Of a DNA stretch of 5,032 nucleotides, positions 1 to 5,032 are shown piece by piece. Where the stretch lies: the NCBI GenBank assembly GCA_021201515.1, contig JAJQET010000143.1:1-5032 (forward strand). Reading direction: 5' to 3'. The stretch comes from Clostridiales bacterium (GTDB taxonomy: Bacteria > Bacillota > Clostridia > Oscillospirales > Oscillospiraceae). Numbering within the stretch: position 1 is the stretch's first letter; the number at the start of each line of letters is the position of its first letter. A program made the translations under genes and the position numbers. The notes beneath the pieces are model-generated. The model made no database searches, was not told where the DNA came from, and worked only from the letters and a program-made list of their open reading frames with translations.

Positions 1-1484
1 GGGGTCAGCTCTGTCTCCTGGAGGGGGGCGTCGGCGTCTCCCACGGCGGGGCAGACGATATAGGTCTGGTGCCCCTCCTCCTTCTGGCGGCGGATGAAGC
101 CGTACATCCGCTGGCGCTTGTCCTCGCTGATGAGGAAGGTGTCGATGGCCTGCCGCCCCGGGGGCAGCTCGTCCATGACGGACACCTCCAAATCGCCGTA
201 CAAAATCAGCGCCAGGGTTCGGGGGATGGGGGTGGCGGACAGCACCAGCACATGGGGGTGGAAATCCCCTTCGCCCCCCTTTCCGGCCAGGGCCGCCCGC
301 TGGCCCACGCCGAAGCGGTGCTGCTCGTCGGTGACCACCAGGCCAAGCCGCCGGAAATGCACCCCCTCAGACAGCAGGGCGTGGGTGCCGATGACCACAT
401 CCAGCATCCCCAGCTCCAGCTCCTCATAGATGCCTCGCTTTTCCTTCACCTTCATGCTGCCGGTGAGCAGGCCCACCCGGAGGCCGCTCCGGGCCAGAAG
501 GGGCTGCAAGGTGGCGTAGTGCTGACGGGCCAGAATCTCGGTGGGGGCCATCAAAGCCGACTGCCACCCGCTCTTCGCCGCCAGGTACAGGCAGCCCGCC
601 GCCACCACCGTCTTGCCGCTGCCCACGTCCCCCTGCACCAGCCGGTTCATGGCCCGGCCGGAGGCCATGTCGGCGGCGGCCTCCTCCAGCGCCCGGCGCT
701 GGGCCCCGGTGAGGGGGAAGGGCAGGGTAGCGATATAGTCCTCCAGCCTGCCGCCGGAACACACCGCTCCCTGGCCCATGCCCCGGCGGGTCTTCATCAG
801 GGCCAGGCCCAGGGAGAAGTAGTACAGCTCCTCAAACACCAGCCGCCGCCGGGCCCCCTCCAGCTCCCCCTCGGTTCTGGGGAAGTGGACGTATTGCAGG
901 GCCGGGCCGATGGACAGCAACCCGTGTTCCCGCCGCAGGCCCTCCGGCAGCTCCTCCGGGACGGAGCGGCCGCAGTCCGCCAGCACCCGCTGCACCGCCC
1001 CGGCAATCAGGTTGTTGGAGATGCCCGCCGTCAGGGGATACACCGGCATGATGCGCCCGGTGAACCGCTGGCGGCCCTTTGGCTCAAAGACGGGGTTGGT
1101 CATGGCCACCCGGCCGCTGTCCTTCTCCACCTTTCCGAAGAAGATGTATTCCTCCCCCGGCTTCAGGGCGGTTTGCACATAGGTCTGGTTGAAAAAGGTA
1201 AGGGTCATCTGCCCCTGGTCGTCCACCACCCGCACCTTCGTCACCGTCAGCCCCTGGCGGATCGGGCTGGTGACGGGCCGCTGGGCCACCATGGCGGGGA
1301 TGCACACCGCCGTCTCAACGGGGGCGTCGGCGATGGAGACGGTGGCCCGCCTGTCCTCGTAGCGCTTGGGGAAGTACCACAGCAGGTCTCCCGCCGTGGC
1401 GATGCCCAGCTTTTCCAGCCCCCTGGCCCGGGTCGGGCCGATTCCGGGCAGGGTTTGCACCGGGTCTGCCAGCCGAATCGCCAT
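1..1484 (-). CDS. recG: ATP-dependent DNA helicase RecG, N-terminal 494 residues (3' end outside window)
   Basis: RecG is a cytosolic superfamily 2 helicase that remodels stalled forks and branch-migrates Holliday junctions. The frame is read from the reverse complement and is open to the left edge, so the gene is partial; 494 codons are visible of the roughly 680 usual for the family. The N-terminus has the helix-hairpin-helix-like LPGIGPTRARGLEKLGI (residues 12-28) and the wedge/OB region follows (about 55-150). Helicase motifs occur in order: LPFPLTGAQ (254-262), Walker A GDVGSGKT (285-292), motif Ia APTEI (313-317), GTHALL (366-371), DEQH box with RFGV following (386-393), and SATPIPRT (416-423). 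All expected catalytic residues here are intact. Motifs V-VI and the C-terminal TRG element lie beyond the edge. The ATG at 1484-1482 follows GGAAGGAGGG at a good distance, and an in-frame stop lies upstream at 1520-1518. The gene is divergent to the ROK regulator gene, with no functional link implied. The assignment is very secure. Confidence 0.97.
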   Translation of the reverse strand, partial: MAIRLADPVQTLPGIGPTRARGLEKLGIATAGDLLWYFPKRYEDRRATVSIADAPVETAVCIPAMVAQRPVTSPIRQGLTVTKVRVVDDQGQMTLTFFNQTYVQTALKPGEEYIFFGKVEKDSGRVAMTNPVFEPKGRQRFTGRIMPVYPLTAGISNNLIAGAVQRVLADCGRSVPEELPEGLRREHGLLSIGPALQYVHFPRTEGELEGARRRLVFEELYYFSLGLALMKTRRGMGQGAVCSGGRLEDYIATLPFPLTGAQRRALEEAAADMASGRAMNRLVQGDVGSGKTVVAAGCLYLAAKSGWQSALMAPTEILARQHYATLQPLLARSGLRVGLLTGSMKVKEKRGIYEELELGMLDVVIGTHALLSEGVHFRRLGLVVTDEQHRFGVGQRAALAGKGGEGDFHPHVLVLSATPIPRTLALILYGDLEVSVMDELPPGRQAIDTFLISEDKRQRMYGFIRRQKEEGHQTYIVCPAVGDADAPLQETELT

Positions 1485-1490
1485 GGTTCT

Positions 1491-1500
1491 CCCTCCTTCC
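1491..1500 (-). promoter_or_regulatory. Ribosome binding site of recG
   Basis: Read on the minus strand, GGAAGGAGGG lies 6 bases before the ATG at 1484. It is a strong anti-16S match and supports the chosen recG start over any upstream alternative. Confidence 0.8.
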
Positions 1501-1514
1501 CTGGTTTTTAGATA

Positions 1515-1543
1515 ATTTTACCACTTTTATCCGGATTATGGAA
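1515..1543 (-). promoter_or_regulatory. Putative recG promoter
   Basis: On the minus strand, a TTCCAT hexamer (1543-1538) is followed by a 17-base spacer and TAAAAT (1520-1515). The -10 is preceded by TGG, which fits an extended TGn -10. The expected start of transcription, near 1508, would leave a leader of about 23 bases containing the ribosome binding site. The -35 match is only 4 of 6. A TTGATA about 19 bases upstream of a CATAAT in the same stretch is an alternative with poorer spacing. This is a pattern call by eye with no experimental support. Confidence 0.45.
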
Positions 1544-1583
1544 GAAAATCTTTCCCTTTTATCAATAGCTATCTCATTTCAAA

Positions 1584-1615
1584 AGTGTTATATTGACCTC
1601 ATGGCAGATAACACT
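1584..1615. repeat. Perfect 8-bp inverted repeat in the intergenic region
   Basis: AGTGTTAT (1584-1591) and ATAACACT (1608-1615) are exact reverse complements separated by 16 bases. The arm centres are 24 bases apart, which is more than two helical turns. Neither arm extends further in either direction. It sits roughly 75 bases upstream of the predicted recG start site and 210 bases upstream of the predicted ROK start site. It could be a two-half-site operator or a weak hairpin. No T-run follows, so it is not a terminator. The function is unknown. Confidence 0.45.
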
Positions 1616-1789
1616 CGTTTAGAAGGCGAAGCACTTTTTCTTCCACGCCCGCAGAAACGGACAGACAGCGCCGTTTTTTCCCGCAAAACGCCTCACTTTT
1701 GCCGCTGAGTTTCTTCGGAATGCGGAGGGTATGGGCAGAGTGTACAAAAACCTTCGTGCAAGTCTTTTGTAAAATATACAGTTTTGCCA

Positions 1790-1818
1790 TTGTAAACGGT
1801 TTGATTTTTTGGTAGACT
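1790..1818 (+). promoter_or_regulatory. Putative promoter of the ROK regulator gene
   Basis: TTGTAA (1790-1795), a 17-base spacer and TAGACT (1813-1818) make a sigma-A-like promoter. TGG immediately before the -10 gives an extended -10. Each hexamer matches consensus at 4 of 6. Transcription would start near 1825 and give a leader of about 57 bases. A second TTGTAA at 1767-1772 has no well-placed -10. The call is by eye. Confidence 0.5.
1791..1804 (+). promoter_or_regulatory. cre-like element overlapping the ROK gene -35 box
   Basis: TGTAAACGGTTTGA matches the Gram-positive catabolite-responsive element pattern TGWAANCGNTNNCW at every constrained position except one (G where C is expected at position 13). 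It overlaps the predicted -35 box, where a bound CcpA-type repressor would block polymerase. The match is seen directly; its use as a CcpA site is inference, since no regulator of that type is in the window. It could instead be an operator for the ROK protein itself. Confidence 0.4.
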
Positions 1819-1865
1819 AAAGGAAAGTTGAATGTTCTTTTCCAAAAGGAACCCCACAAAATATT

Positions 1866-1873
1866 GAAAGGAT
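1866..1873 (+). promoter_or_regulatory. Ribosome binding site of the ROK regulator gene
   Basis: GAAAGGAT lies about 8-10 bases before the ATG at 1882. It is a moderate Shine-Dalgarno match and the only one in reach of this start. Confidence 0.6.
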
Positions 1874-1881
1874 GATCCCTC

Positions 1882-3006
1882 ATGACCACCTATAACACCG
1901 CTGAGCTGCGCCGGCAGAACCGGAACCGCGTGTTCCGTTATATCTATTCCTCCCCCACCCCCGTCACCAAGCAGGACGTGGCCCATAACCTGAACCTGAG
2001 CCTGCCCACCGTGGGCCAGAACCTGAAGGAGCTGCAGGACGCCGGCCTGCTGGAGACCCAGGGCACCTTTGATTCCACCGGCGGCCGGAAGCCCCGTGCC
2101 ATCGGCCTGAACGCCTCCATCAAGTGCAGCATCGGCATCATGCTCTCCAACTACCATATCCATATGGTCTGCATCGACCTGCGGGCCAAGGTGCTGTATC
2201 AGGAGCACGTGGAGCGGGCCTTTGAGATCTCTGACGCCTATTTTGAAGGGGTGGCCAGCCTGCTGGAGTCCTTTATCGACAAGAACCAGATCGACCGCAC
2301 CGCCCTGCTGGGCGTGGGCGTGGCCCTGCCCGGCATCCCCGATGAGGATACCGGCATCATCACCCTGTCCCGCACCCTGTCTGCGGAGGACCTGACCTTT
2401 GACCAGCTGACCTCTCACATTCCCTACCCCTGCCATGTGGAGAACGACGCCAACGCAGGCGGCATGGCCGAGTGGTGGAACCATGCCGAGCATGAGAACA
2501 TGGTCTACCTGTCCATTCAGCGGGGCGTCGGCGGCGCCGTGCTGCTGGACGGCGCCCGCTACATGGGCCACCACCATCACTCCGGCGAGTTCGGGCATAT
2601 GTGCATCGTCCCCGGCGGGCAGCGCTGTACCTGCGGCCGCCGCGGCTGCCTGGAGGCCTATTGCTCCACCGCCCGCATCTCCACCGACCTGGGCATCAGC
2701 CGTGAGGAGTTCTTCGACGCTCTGGAGCATGGCAACCTGGAGTATCAGAAGATCTGGAATGACTATCTGGATCATCTGTCCTACGGCATCAACAACATCC
2801 GTATGGTGCTGGACTGCGACGTGGTGCTGGGCGGCGTGCTGGCTCAGTTCATGAGCCCCTATCTGGAGGATCTCCGCCTCCGTCTGCGCAGCCTCAGCCC
2901 CTTCGATACCGATGGCAAGTATCTGAAGCTGAGCCGCTACCTGAACTGGTCCACCTGCGTGGGCGCGGCGCTGTACTTCGTCAACGACTTTATCGAGAAC
3001 ATCTAA
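1882..3006 (+). CDS. ROK-family transcriptional regulator (NagC/XylR-like)
   Basis: This 374-residue protein has the layout of ROK-family sugar-responsive repressors. The N-terminal winged helix-turn-helix spans about residues 7-75, with VTKQDVAHNLNLS (28-40), the probable recognition helix LPTVGQNLKEL (41-51) and the family-typical wing STGGRKPRAI (65-74). The ROK domain follows. The sugar-site motif ENDAN is at 187-191, a glycine-rich RGVGGA at 214-219 and GEFGHM at 235-240. The zinc site H239-x9-C249-x-C251-x4-C256 is complete and is followed by E258. The ATP-binding DxGGT of ROK kinases is absent: the equivalent segment near 84-100 has no such motif. This argues for a regulator rather than a sugar kinase. 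A run of four histidines (230-233) precedes the zinc site and is unusual. The galM-like gene follows after 110 bases, so the inducer is likely an aldose, but the exact sugar cannot be read from sequence. Autoregulation is plausible but unproven. Confidence 0.93.
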   Translation: MTTYNTAELRRQNRNRVFRYIYSSPTPVTKQDVAHNLNLSLPTVGQNLKELQDAGLLETQGTFDSTGGRKPRAIGLNASIKCSIGIMLSNYHIHMVCIDLRAKVLYQEHVERAFEISDAYFEGVASLLESFIDKNQIDRTALLGVGVALPGIPDEDTGIITLSRTLSAEDLTFDQLTSHIPYPCHVENDANAGGMAEWWNHAEHENMVYLSIQRGVGGAVLLDGARYMGHHHHSGEFGHMCIVPGGQRCTCGRRGCLEAYCSTARISTDLGISREEFFDALEHGNLEYQKIWNDYLDHLSYGINNIRMVLDCDVVLGGVLAQFMSPYLEDLRLRLRSLSPFDTDGKYLKLSRYLNWSTCVGAALYFVNDFIENI

Positions 3007-3016
3007 AGCGTATATT

Positions 3017-3046
3017 GCCTGCGCTGCCGCCCTCTGCGGCGCGGGC
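3017..3046 (+). other. Imperfect G+C-rich hairpin after the ROK gene
   Basis: GCCGC and GCGGC pair around a CCTCT loop. Outer CGC/GCG and GCC/GGC segments add to the stem with a bulged T and a bulged TG. It begins 11 bases after the ROK stop codon. Only ATTT and a C-run follow, so it is a poor terminator. It may stabilise the mRNA 3' end or form part of a tandem structure with the next hairpin. Confidence 0.4.
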
Positions 3047-3055
3047 ATTTCCCCC

Positions 3056-3090
3056 CTGCGGAGCCGGTTGCTCGTCCGGCTCCGCAGTTT
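3056..3090 (+). terminator. Perfect 12-bp intercistronic hairpin (weak terminator or attenuator)
   Basis: CTGCGGAGCCGG (3056-3067) pairs exactly with CCGGCTCCGCAG (3076-3087) around an 8-base loop. Only TTTCT follows, so the U-tract is short. The stem ends about 16 bases before the GGAGG of the next gene. There is too little room after it for a promoter, so the downstream gene probably depends on readthrough. It may therefore act as a partial terminator, an attenuator or an mRNA processing and stability element. The structure is seen directly; its role is inferred. Confidence 0.55.
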
Positions 3091-3103
3091 CTACCATTTG
3101 AAT

Positions 3104-3108
3104 GGAGG
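3104..3108 (+). promoter_or_regulatory. Ribosome binding site that fixes the galM start
   Basis: GGAGG lies 8 bases before the ATG at 3117, an ideal spacing. An in-frame ATG at 3102 overlaps this site and would have no ribosome binding site of its own, so the start at 3117 is chosen. Confidence 0.85.
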
Positions 3109-3116
3109 AATGGTCT

Positions 3117-4163
3117 ATGTCCATCACAAGCTCCCCCTTCGGTGTTACCGCCGCCGGCGTCCCCGTCACCGCCTACACCCTGACCAACCGCCACGGCTGC
3201 AAGGCCGTGGTGCTGGACTACGGCGGAGTGGTGCAGTCCCTCATCGTCCCCGATCGGGAGGGCACCCCCACCGACGTGGTATTGGGCTACGACAGCGTAG
3301 CGGACTACGAGCGGGGCAGCTGTTACTACGGCGCCTTTGTGGGCCGGTATGCCAACCGCATTGCGGACAGCCGCTTCCTGCTGGATGGGCGGGAGGTACA
3401 GCTCATCCCCAACGAGGGGCGGAACCACCTCCATGGCAACTTCTGCTTCGAGGTGTATGACGCCGCTGTGGAGGGGGATTCCCTGGTGCTGCGCCGCACC
3501 AGCCCCGACGGGGAGGACGGCTACCCCGGCGCGGTGACGCTGAAGCTCACCTACACCCTGACGGAGGAGGACGGGCTGGTGCTGGACTATCAGGCGTCCG
3601 CCGACCAAACCACGGTGATCAACCTGACCAACCACTCCTATTTTAATCTGTCCGGCCACGCCTCCGGCGCCGCTCTGGACACCGTCCTCCAGCTCAACGC
3701 CAGCCGCATCACTGAGGCGGACAGCGAGAGCATCCCCACCGGCGTCATCCGCAGCCTCTCCCCGGAGGACCCCTTCAACTTCACCGTACCCAAGGCCATC
3801 GGCCGGGACATCGAGGCCGACGATCCCCAGCTCCGCTTCGGCAACGGCTATGACCACAACTATATCCTGGATCTCCCCTCCCTGGAGACACCGGTGGCCA
3901 CGGCGGTGAGCCCCCGCACCGGCATCCTGATGGACGTTTACACCACCCAGCCCGCCGTCCAGTTCTACTCCGCCAACTTCGTCCAGGACGACCCGGTGGG
4001 CCACGGCGAGGGGGGCGCGGTCTATCCCGAACGGGGCGGCTTCTGTCTGGAGACGCAGCACTACCCCGATTCCCCCAACCGCCCGGAATTTCCTTCCACC
4101 GTCCTCCGGCCGGGAGAGGTATACCATCAGGTGACGGAGTACCGGTTCAGCGTCAGCGAGTGA
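3117..4163 (+). CDS. galM: Aldose 1-epimerase (mutarotase), GalM family
   Basis: The 348-residue cytosolic enzyme interconverts alpha and beta anomers of galactose, glucose and related aldoses, feeding the Leloir or other sugar kinase pathways. Length is normal for the family and no signal peptide is present. Family motifs occur in order: GRYANRI (76-82), NHLHG with the substrate-binding H106 (103-107), NHSYFNLSG with catalytic acid H173 (172-180), YDHNY with substrate-contacting D246 (245-249), and LETQHYPDSPN with catalytic base E312 (311-321). The usual HGG is HGN here, and the segment after it is shorter and lacks the common GFDK stretch, but the catalytic pair is intact. The gene follows the ROK regulator in the same direction with no convincing promoter between, so the two are probably co-transcribed. 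It ends at a strong terminator. The true sugar may be something other than galactose. Confidence 0.94.
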   Translation: MSITSSPFGVTAAGVPVTAYTLTNRHGCKAVVLDYGGVVQSLIVPDREGTPTDVVLGYDSVADYERGSCYYGAFVGRYANRIADSRFLLDGREVQLIPNEGRNHLHGNFCFEVYDAAVEGDSLVLRRTSPDGEDGYPGAVTLKLTYTLTEEDGLVLDYQASADQTTVINLTNHSYFNLSGHASGAALDTVLQLNASRITEADSESIPTGVIRSLSPEDPFNFTVPKAIGRDIEADDPQLRFGNGYDHNYILDLPSLETPVATAVSPRTGILMDVYTTQPAVQFYSANFVQDDPVGHGEGGAVYPERGGFCLETQHYPDSPNRPEFPSTVLRPGEVYHQVTEYRFSVSE

Positions 4164-4175
4164 CAGAAAACATAC

Positions 4176-4214
4176 AAAACAGGCTTCCGCAAAGAATGCG
4201 GAAGCCTGTTTTTT
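4176..4214 (+). terminator. Strong Rho-independent terminator, probably bidirectional
   Basis: A perfect 16-bp stem (4176-4191 paired with 4197-4212) has a 5-base AAGAA loop; its core is ACAGGCTTCCGCA and its complement. On the plus strand it runs into six Ts (4209-4214). On the minus strand the arm ends in four Ts, with a further T-rich stretch soon after. It lies 12 bases after the galM stop and just beyond the stop of the convergent DUF2461 gene, so it can serve both. Confidence 0.9.
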
Positions 4215-4220
4215 GAGTTT

Positions 4221-4907
4221 TTATTGCTGCGCCTGGTACGCCTCGTCCAACTCCCGGAAGAACCGGTAGTAGGGCAGGAGCCACTGAAAGCCCTCCACCA
4301 CATCGTCCACCAGTCCGGGGGTACTGCACCGGCCGTCGTCATAGCTGCGGGGGCTGCACAGGGCCACCGTTTTCCGGTTGAACCAGGGCTTCAACAGGTC
4401 GCTGACCTCCCCCTTGGGGCGCTTATATTCGTCCCCCATCAGCTGGAAGTCGGGCCGCGCCAGCAGCCCCCGGGCCAGGGCATCCGCCCTGGGACCCTCC
4501 TCCAGCAGCTTTTTGCGGTACAACTCCATCATGGCGGGCGGGGCCCAGTAGTAGCCCATGCCCAGCTCGTAGCCCTCCGGGGCGATCTCAAAGTAGAAGG
4601 TGGCGTTGGTGGTCCACCCCTCCTGGGGCGGGCACAGGACGAACCACAGATGATCCTTGTACCGCCTGCCGTCCCGCACCAGCCGCACATCTCGATAGAT
4701 GCGGGTCACCCGGAGGTTCAGGGCCAAATCAGGGTTGGCGGCCAGGAATCGCTCCTGCACCTCCCCGCCCAGGGCACACAGGGGGTTGTAGGCATGGGTC
4801 AGGTAGTCCTCCTTGTGGGCCAGGAACCAGCTCCGCTCATTGTTCAGCCAAATCCCCCAGAGGAATTGCGCTGTCTCATCGGTAAAACCCTGAAAGGTCA
4901 TGGTCAC
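4221..4907 (-). CDS. DUF2461 domain-containing protein
   Basis: The 228-residue protein matches the DUF2461 (TIGR02453) family pattern as I recall it. No enzymatic activity is established for this family to my knowledge. Visible signatures are FQGFTDETAQFL near the N-terminus (5-16), LNNERSWFLAHKEDY (21-35), RIYRDVRLVRDGRRYKDHLW (69-88), an aromatic FYFEIAPEGYELGMGYYW region (104-121), and GDEYKRPKG followed by LLKPWF (158-176). There is no signal peptide or membrane segment, so it should be cytosolic. The start is GTG at 4907, which overlaps the stop of the upstream gene as GTGA and has GGGGAG 8 bases before it; an ATG two codons later (4901) is the alternative. The overlap suggests translational coupling with the upstream gene. 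It converges on galM and shares its terminator. Confidence 0.85.
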   Translation of the reverse strand: MTMTFQGFTDETAQFLWGIWLNNERSWFLAHKEDYLTHAYNPLCALGGEVQERFLAANPDLALNLRVTRIYRDVRLVRDGRRYKDHLWFVLCPPQEGWTTNATFYFEIAPEGYELGMGYYWAPPAMMELYRKKLLEEGPRADALARGLLARPDFQLMGDEYKRPKGEVSDLLKPWFNRKTVALCSPRSYDDGRCSTPGLVDDVVEGFQWLLPYYRFFRELDEAYQAQQ

Positions 4908-5032
4908 TCACTCTGCTCCCCGTCTTCGCCGGCGTTCTCCGTTTCGGTGCTGCCGGTGTCGCCGGAGTAGCCGGAAGTGCCGGAATCAACGGACTCACCG
5001 GAGTAGCCGGAGTTGGCCGAGTAGAAGGAGAA
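4904..5032 (-). CDS. C-terminal tail of an unidentified protein, Ser/Gly/Tyr/acid-rich (5' end outside window)
   Basis: An open minus-strand frame enters from the right edge and ends with TGA at 4906-4904, giving 42 residues. The tail is low-complexity: SGYSGES and SGYSGDT are near-repeats twelve residues apart, followed by an acidic end (TETENAGEDGEQSE). The stop overlaps the GTG start of the DUF2461 gene by 4 bases, the classic arrangement of coupled genes, and this supports a real coding frame. Such tails are common as flexible or surface-exposed C-termini, but no family can be named from this fragment. The rest of the gene lies outside the window. Confidence 0.65.
   Translation of the reverse strand, partial: FSFYSANSGYSGESVDSGTSGYSGDTGSTETENAGEDGEQSE
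4962..5011. repeat. 14-bp direct repeat within the tail-coding region
   Basis: CCGGAGTAGCCGGA occurs at 4962-4975 and again at 4998-5011, 36 bases (12 codons) apart, so the reading frame is kept. On the coding strand it encodes SGYSG. Shorter CCGGA-type pieces lie between the copies. The pattern fits in-frame repeat expansion of a flexible tail. Confidence 0.6.

Larger units (their letters stand above)
1485..1881. other. Divergent intergenic region between recG and the ROK regulator gene
   Basis: This 397-base stretch is clearly A+T-richer than the flanking genes. It contains the leftward recG promoter and ribosome binding site, a rightward promoter with a cre-like element, and an 8-bp inverted repeat in its middle. 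The part between about 1620 and 1760 is more mixed in composition. It holds only weak structure, such as CGTTTT/AAAACG (1672-1677 and 1685-1690) and CCGC/GCGG around a TTCG (1702-1725). I see no tRNA, T-box or other recognisable riboswitch. A minus-strand open frame crosses it, but it lacks a ribosome binding site and its start lies inside the ROK gene, so I do not call it. Confidence 0.7.

Noticed and set aside
69..1511. 480-codon plus-strand open frame opposite recG
   Set aside because: It lies antisense to recG, whose helicase motifs are unmistakable. The translation is rich in His, Gln, Gly and Pro with no recognisable domain, as expected for a shadow frame of G+C-rich DNA.
1599..1889. 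96-codon minus-strand open frame through the intergenic region
   Set aside because: Its start lies inside the ROK coding region without a ribosome binding site, and it would overlap the ROK promoter and start. The sequence matches no family I recognise, and A+T-rich spacers can be open by chance. Conservation in relatives would change this view.
1693..3048. 451-codon minus-strand open frame opposite the ROK gene
   Set aside because: It is antisense to a protein with an intact HTH and zinc motif. The product is a low-complexity Ala/Gly/Val/Gln/His string with no family features and no convincing start site.
3068..3097. Possible promoter TTGCTC - 18 bases - TACCAT ahead of galM
   Set aside because: The -35 matches only 3 of 6, the spacing is long, and transcription would start at the ribosome binding site itself. 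It also lies within the 12-bp hairpin.
3102..3116. Earlier in-frame ATG for galM at 3102
   Set aside because: The GGAGG at 3104-3108 overlaps this ATG and is ideally placed for the ATG at 3117, so the five extra residues are unlikely to be translated.
3003..4127. 374-codon minus-strand open frame opposite galM
   Set aside because: It mirrors galM codon by codon and its composition is that of a shadow frame. The galM catalytic motifs show which strand is coding.
4224..4970. 248-codon plus-strand open frame opposite the DUF2461 gene
   Set aside because: The minus-strand frame carries conserved DUF2461 motifs and ends at a terminator. The plus-strand translation has shadow-type composition and no ribosome binding site that I can support.

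Overview
This window looks like chromosomal DNA from a high-GC Firmicute, probably a gut clostridium of the Oscillospirales type. The coding DNA is strongly G+C-rich. The gene starts carry GGAGG-like ribosome binding sites, and the spacers between genes are much more A+T-rich with sigma-A-like promoter hexamers. The taxon is an inference from composition and protein character; no marker gene proves it.

Layout. (1) Bases 1-1484, minus strand: the first 494 codons of recG, the branch-migrating DNA helicase. It runs off the left edge, so helicase motifs V-VI and the C-terminus are missing. (2) Bases 1485-1881: a 397-base A+T-rich divergent intergenic region. It holds a putative recG promoter pointing left, a putative promoter for the next gene pointing right, a cre-like element over the second promoter's -35 box, and an 8-bp inverted repeat in the middle. 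(3) Bases 1882-3006, plus strand: a ROK-family transcriptional regulator with an N-terminal winged helix and a zinc-bearing sugar-sensing domain. (4) Bases 3007-3116: an intercistronic spacer with two G+C-rich hairpins, the second a perfect 12-bp stem just upstream of the next ribosome binding site. (5) Bases 3117-4163, plus strand: galM-like aldose 1-epimerase. (6) Bases 4164-4220: a strong terminator, probably bidirectional, shared by convergent genes. (7) Bases 4221-4907, minus strand: a DUF2461 family protein, translationally coupled by a 4-base GTGA overlap to (8), the 3' end of an unidentified gene at 4904-5032 that encodes a Ser/Gly/Tyr/acid-rich tail.

How the genes fit together. The ROK regulator and the mutarotase point the same way, with no convincing promoter between them. 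They probably form a small sugar-responsive unit in which the regulator senses a sugar and the epimerase equilibrates its anomers. The cre-like site would add catabolite control if it is real. recG is a housekeeping DNA repair gene that is simply divergent to this unit. The DUF2461 gene and its upstream partner form a separate operon entering from the right edge.

The window is mostly ordinary. I found no mobile element, CRISPR array, tRNA, rRNA or recognisable riboswitch, and no clear sign of a new multi-gene system. The points worth a second look are the intergenic regulatory architecture, the intercistronic hairpin, a histidine cluster beside the ROK zinc site, an altered HGG motif in the epimerase, and the repetitive tail of the right-edge protein.
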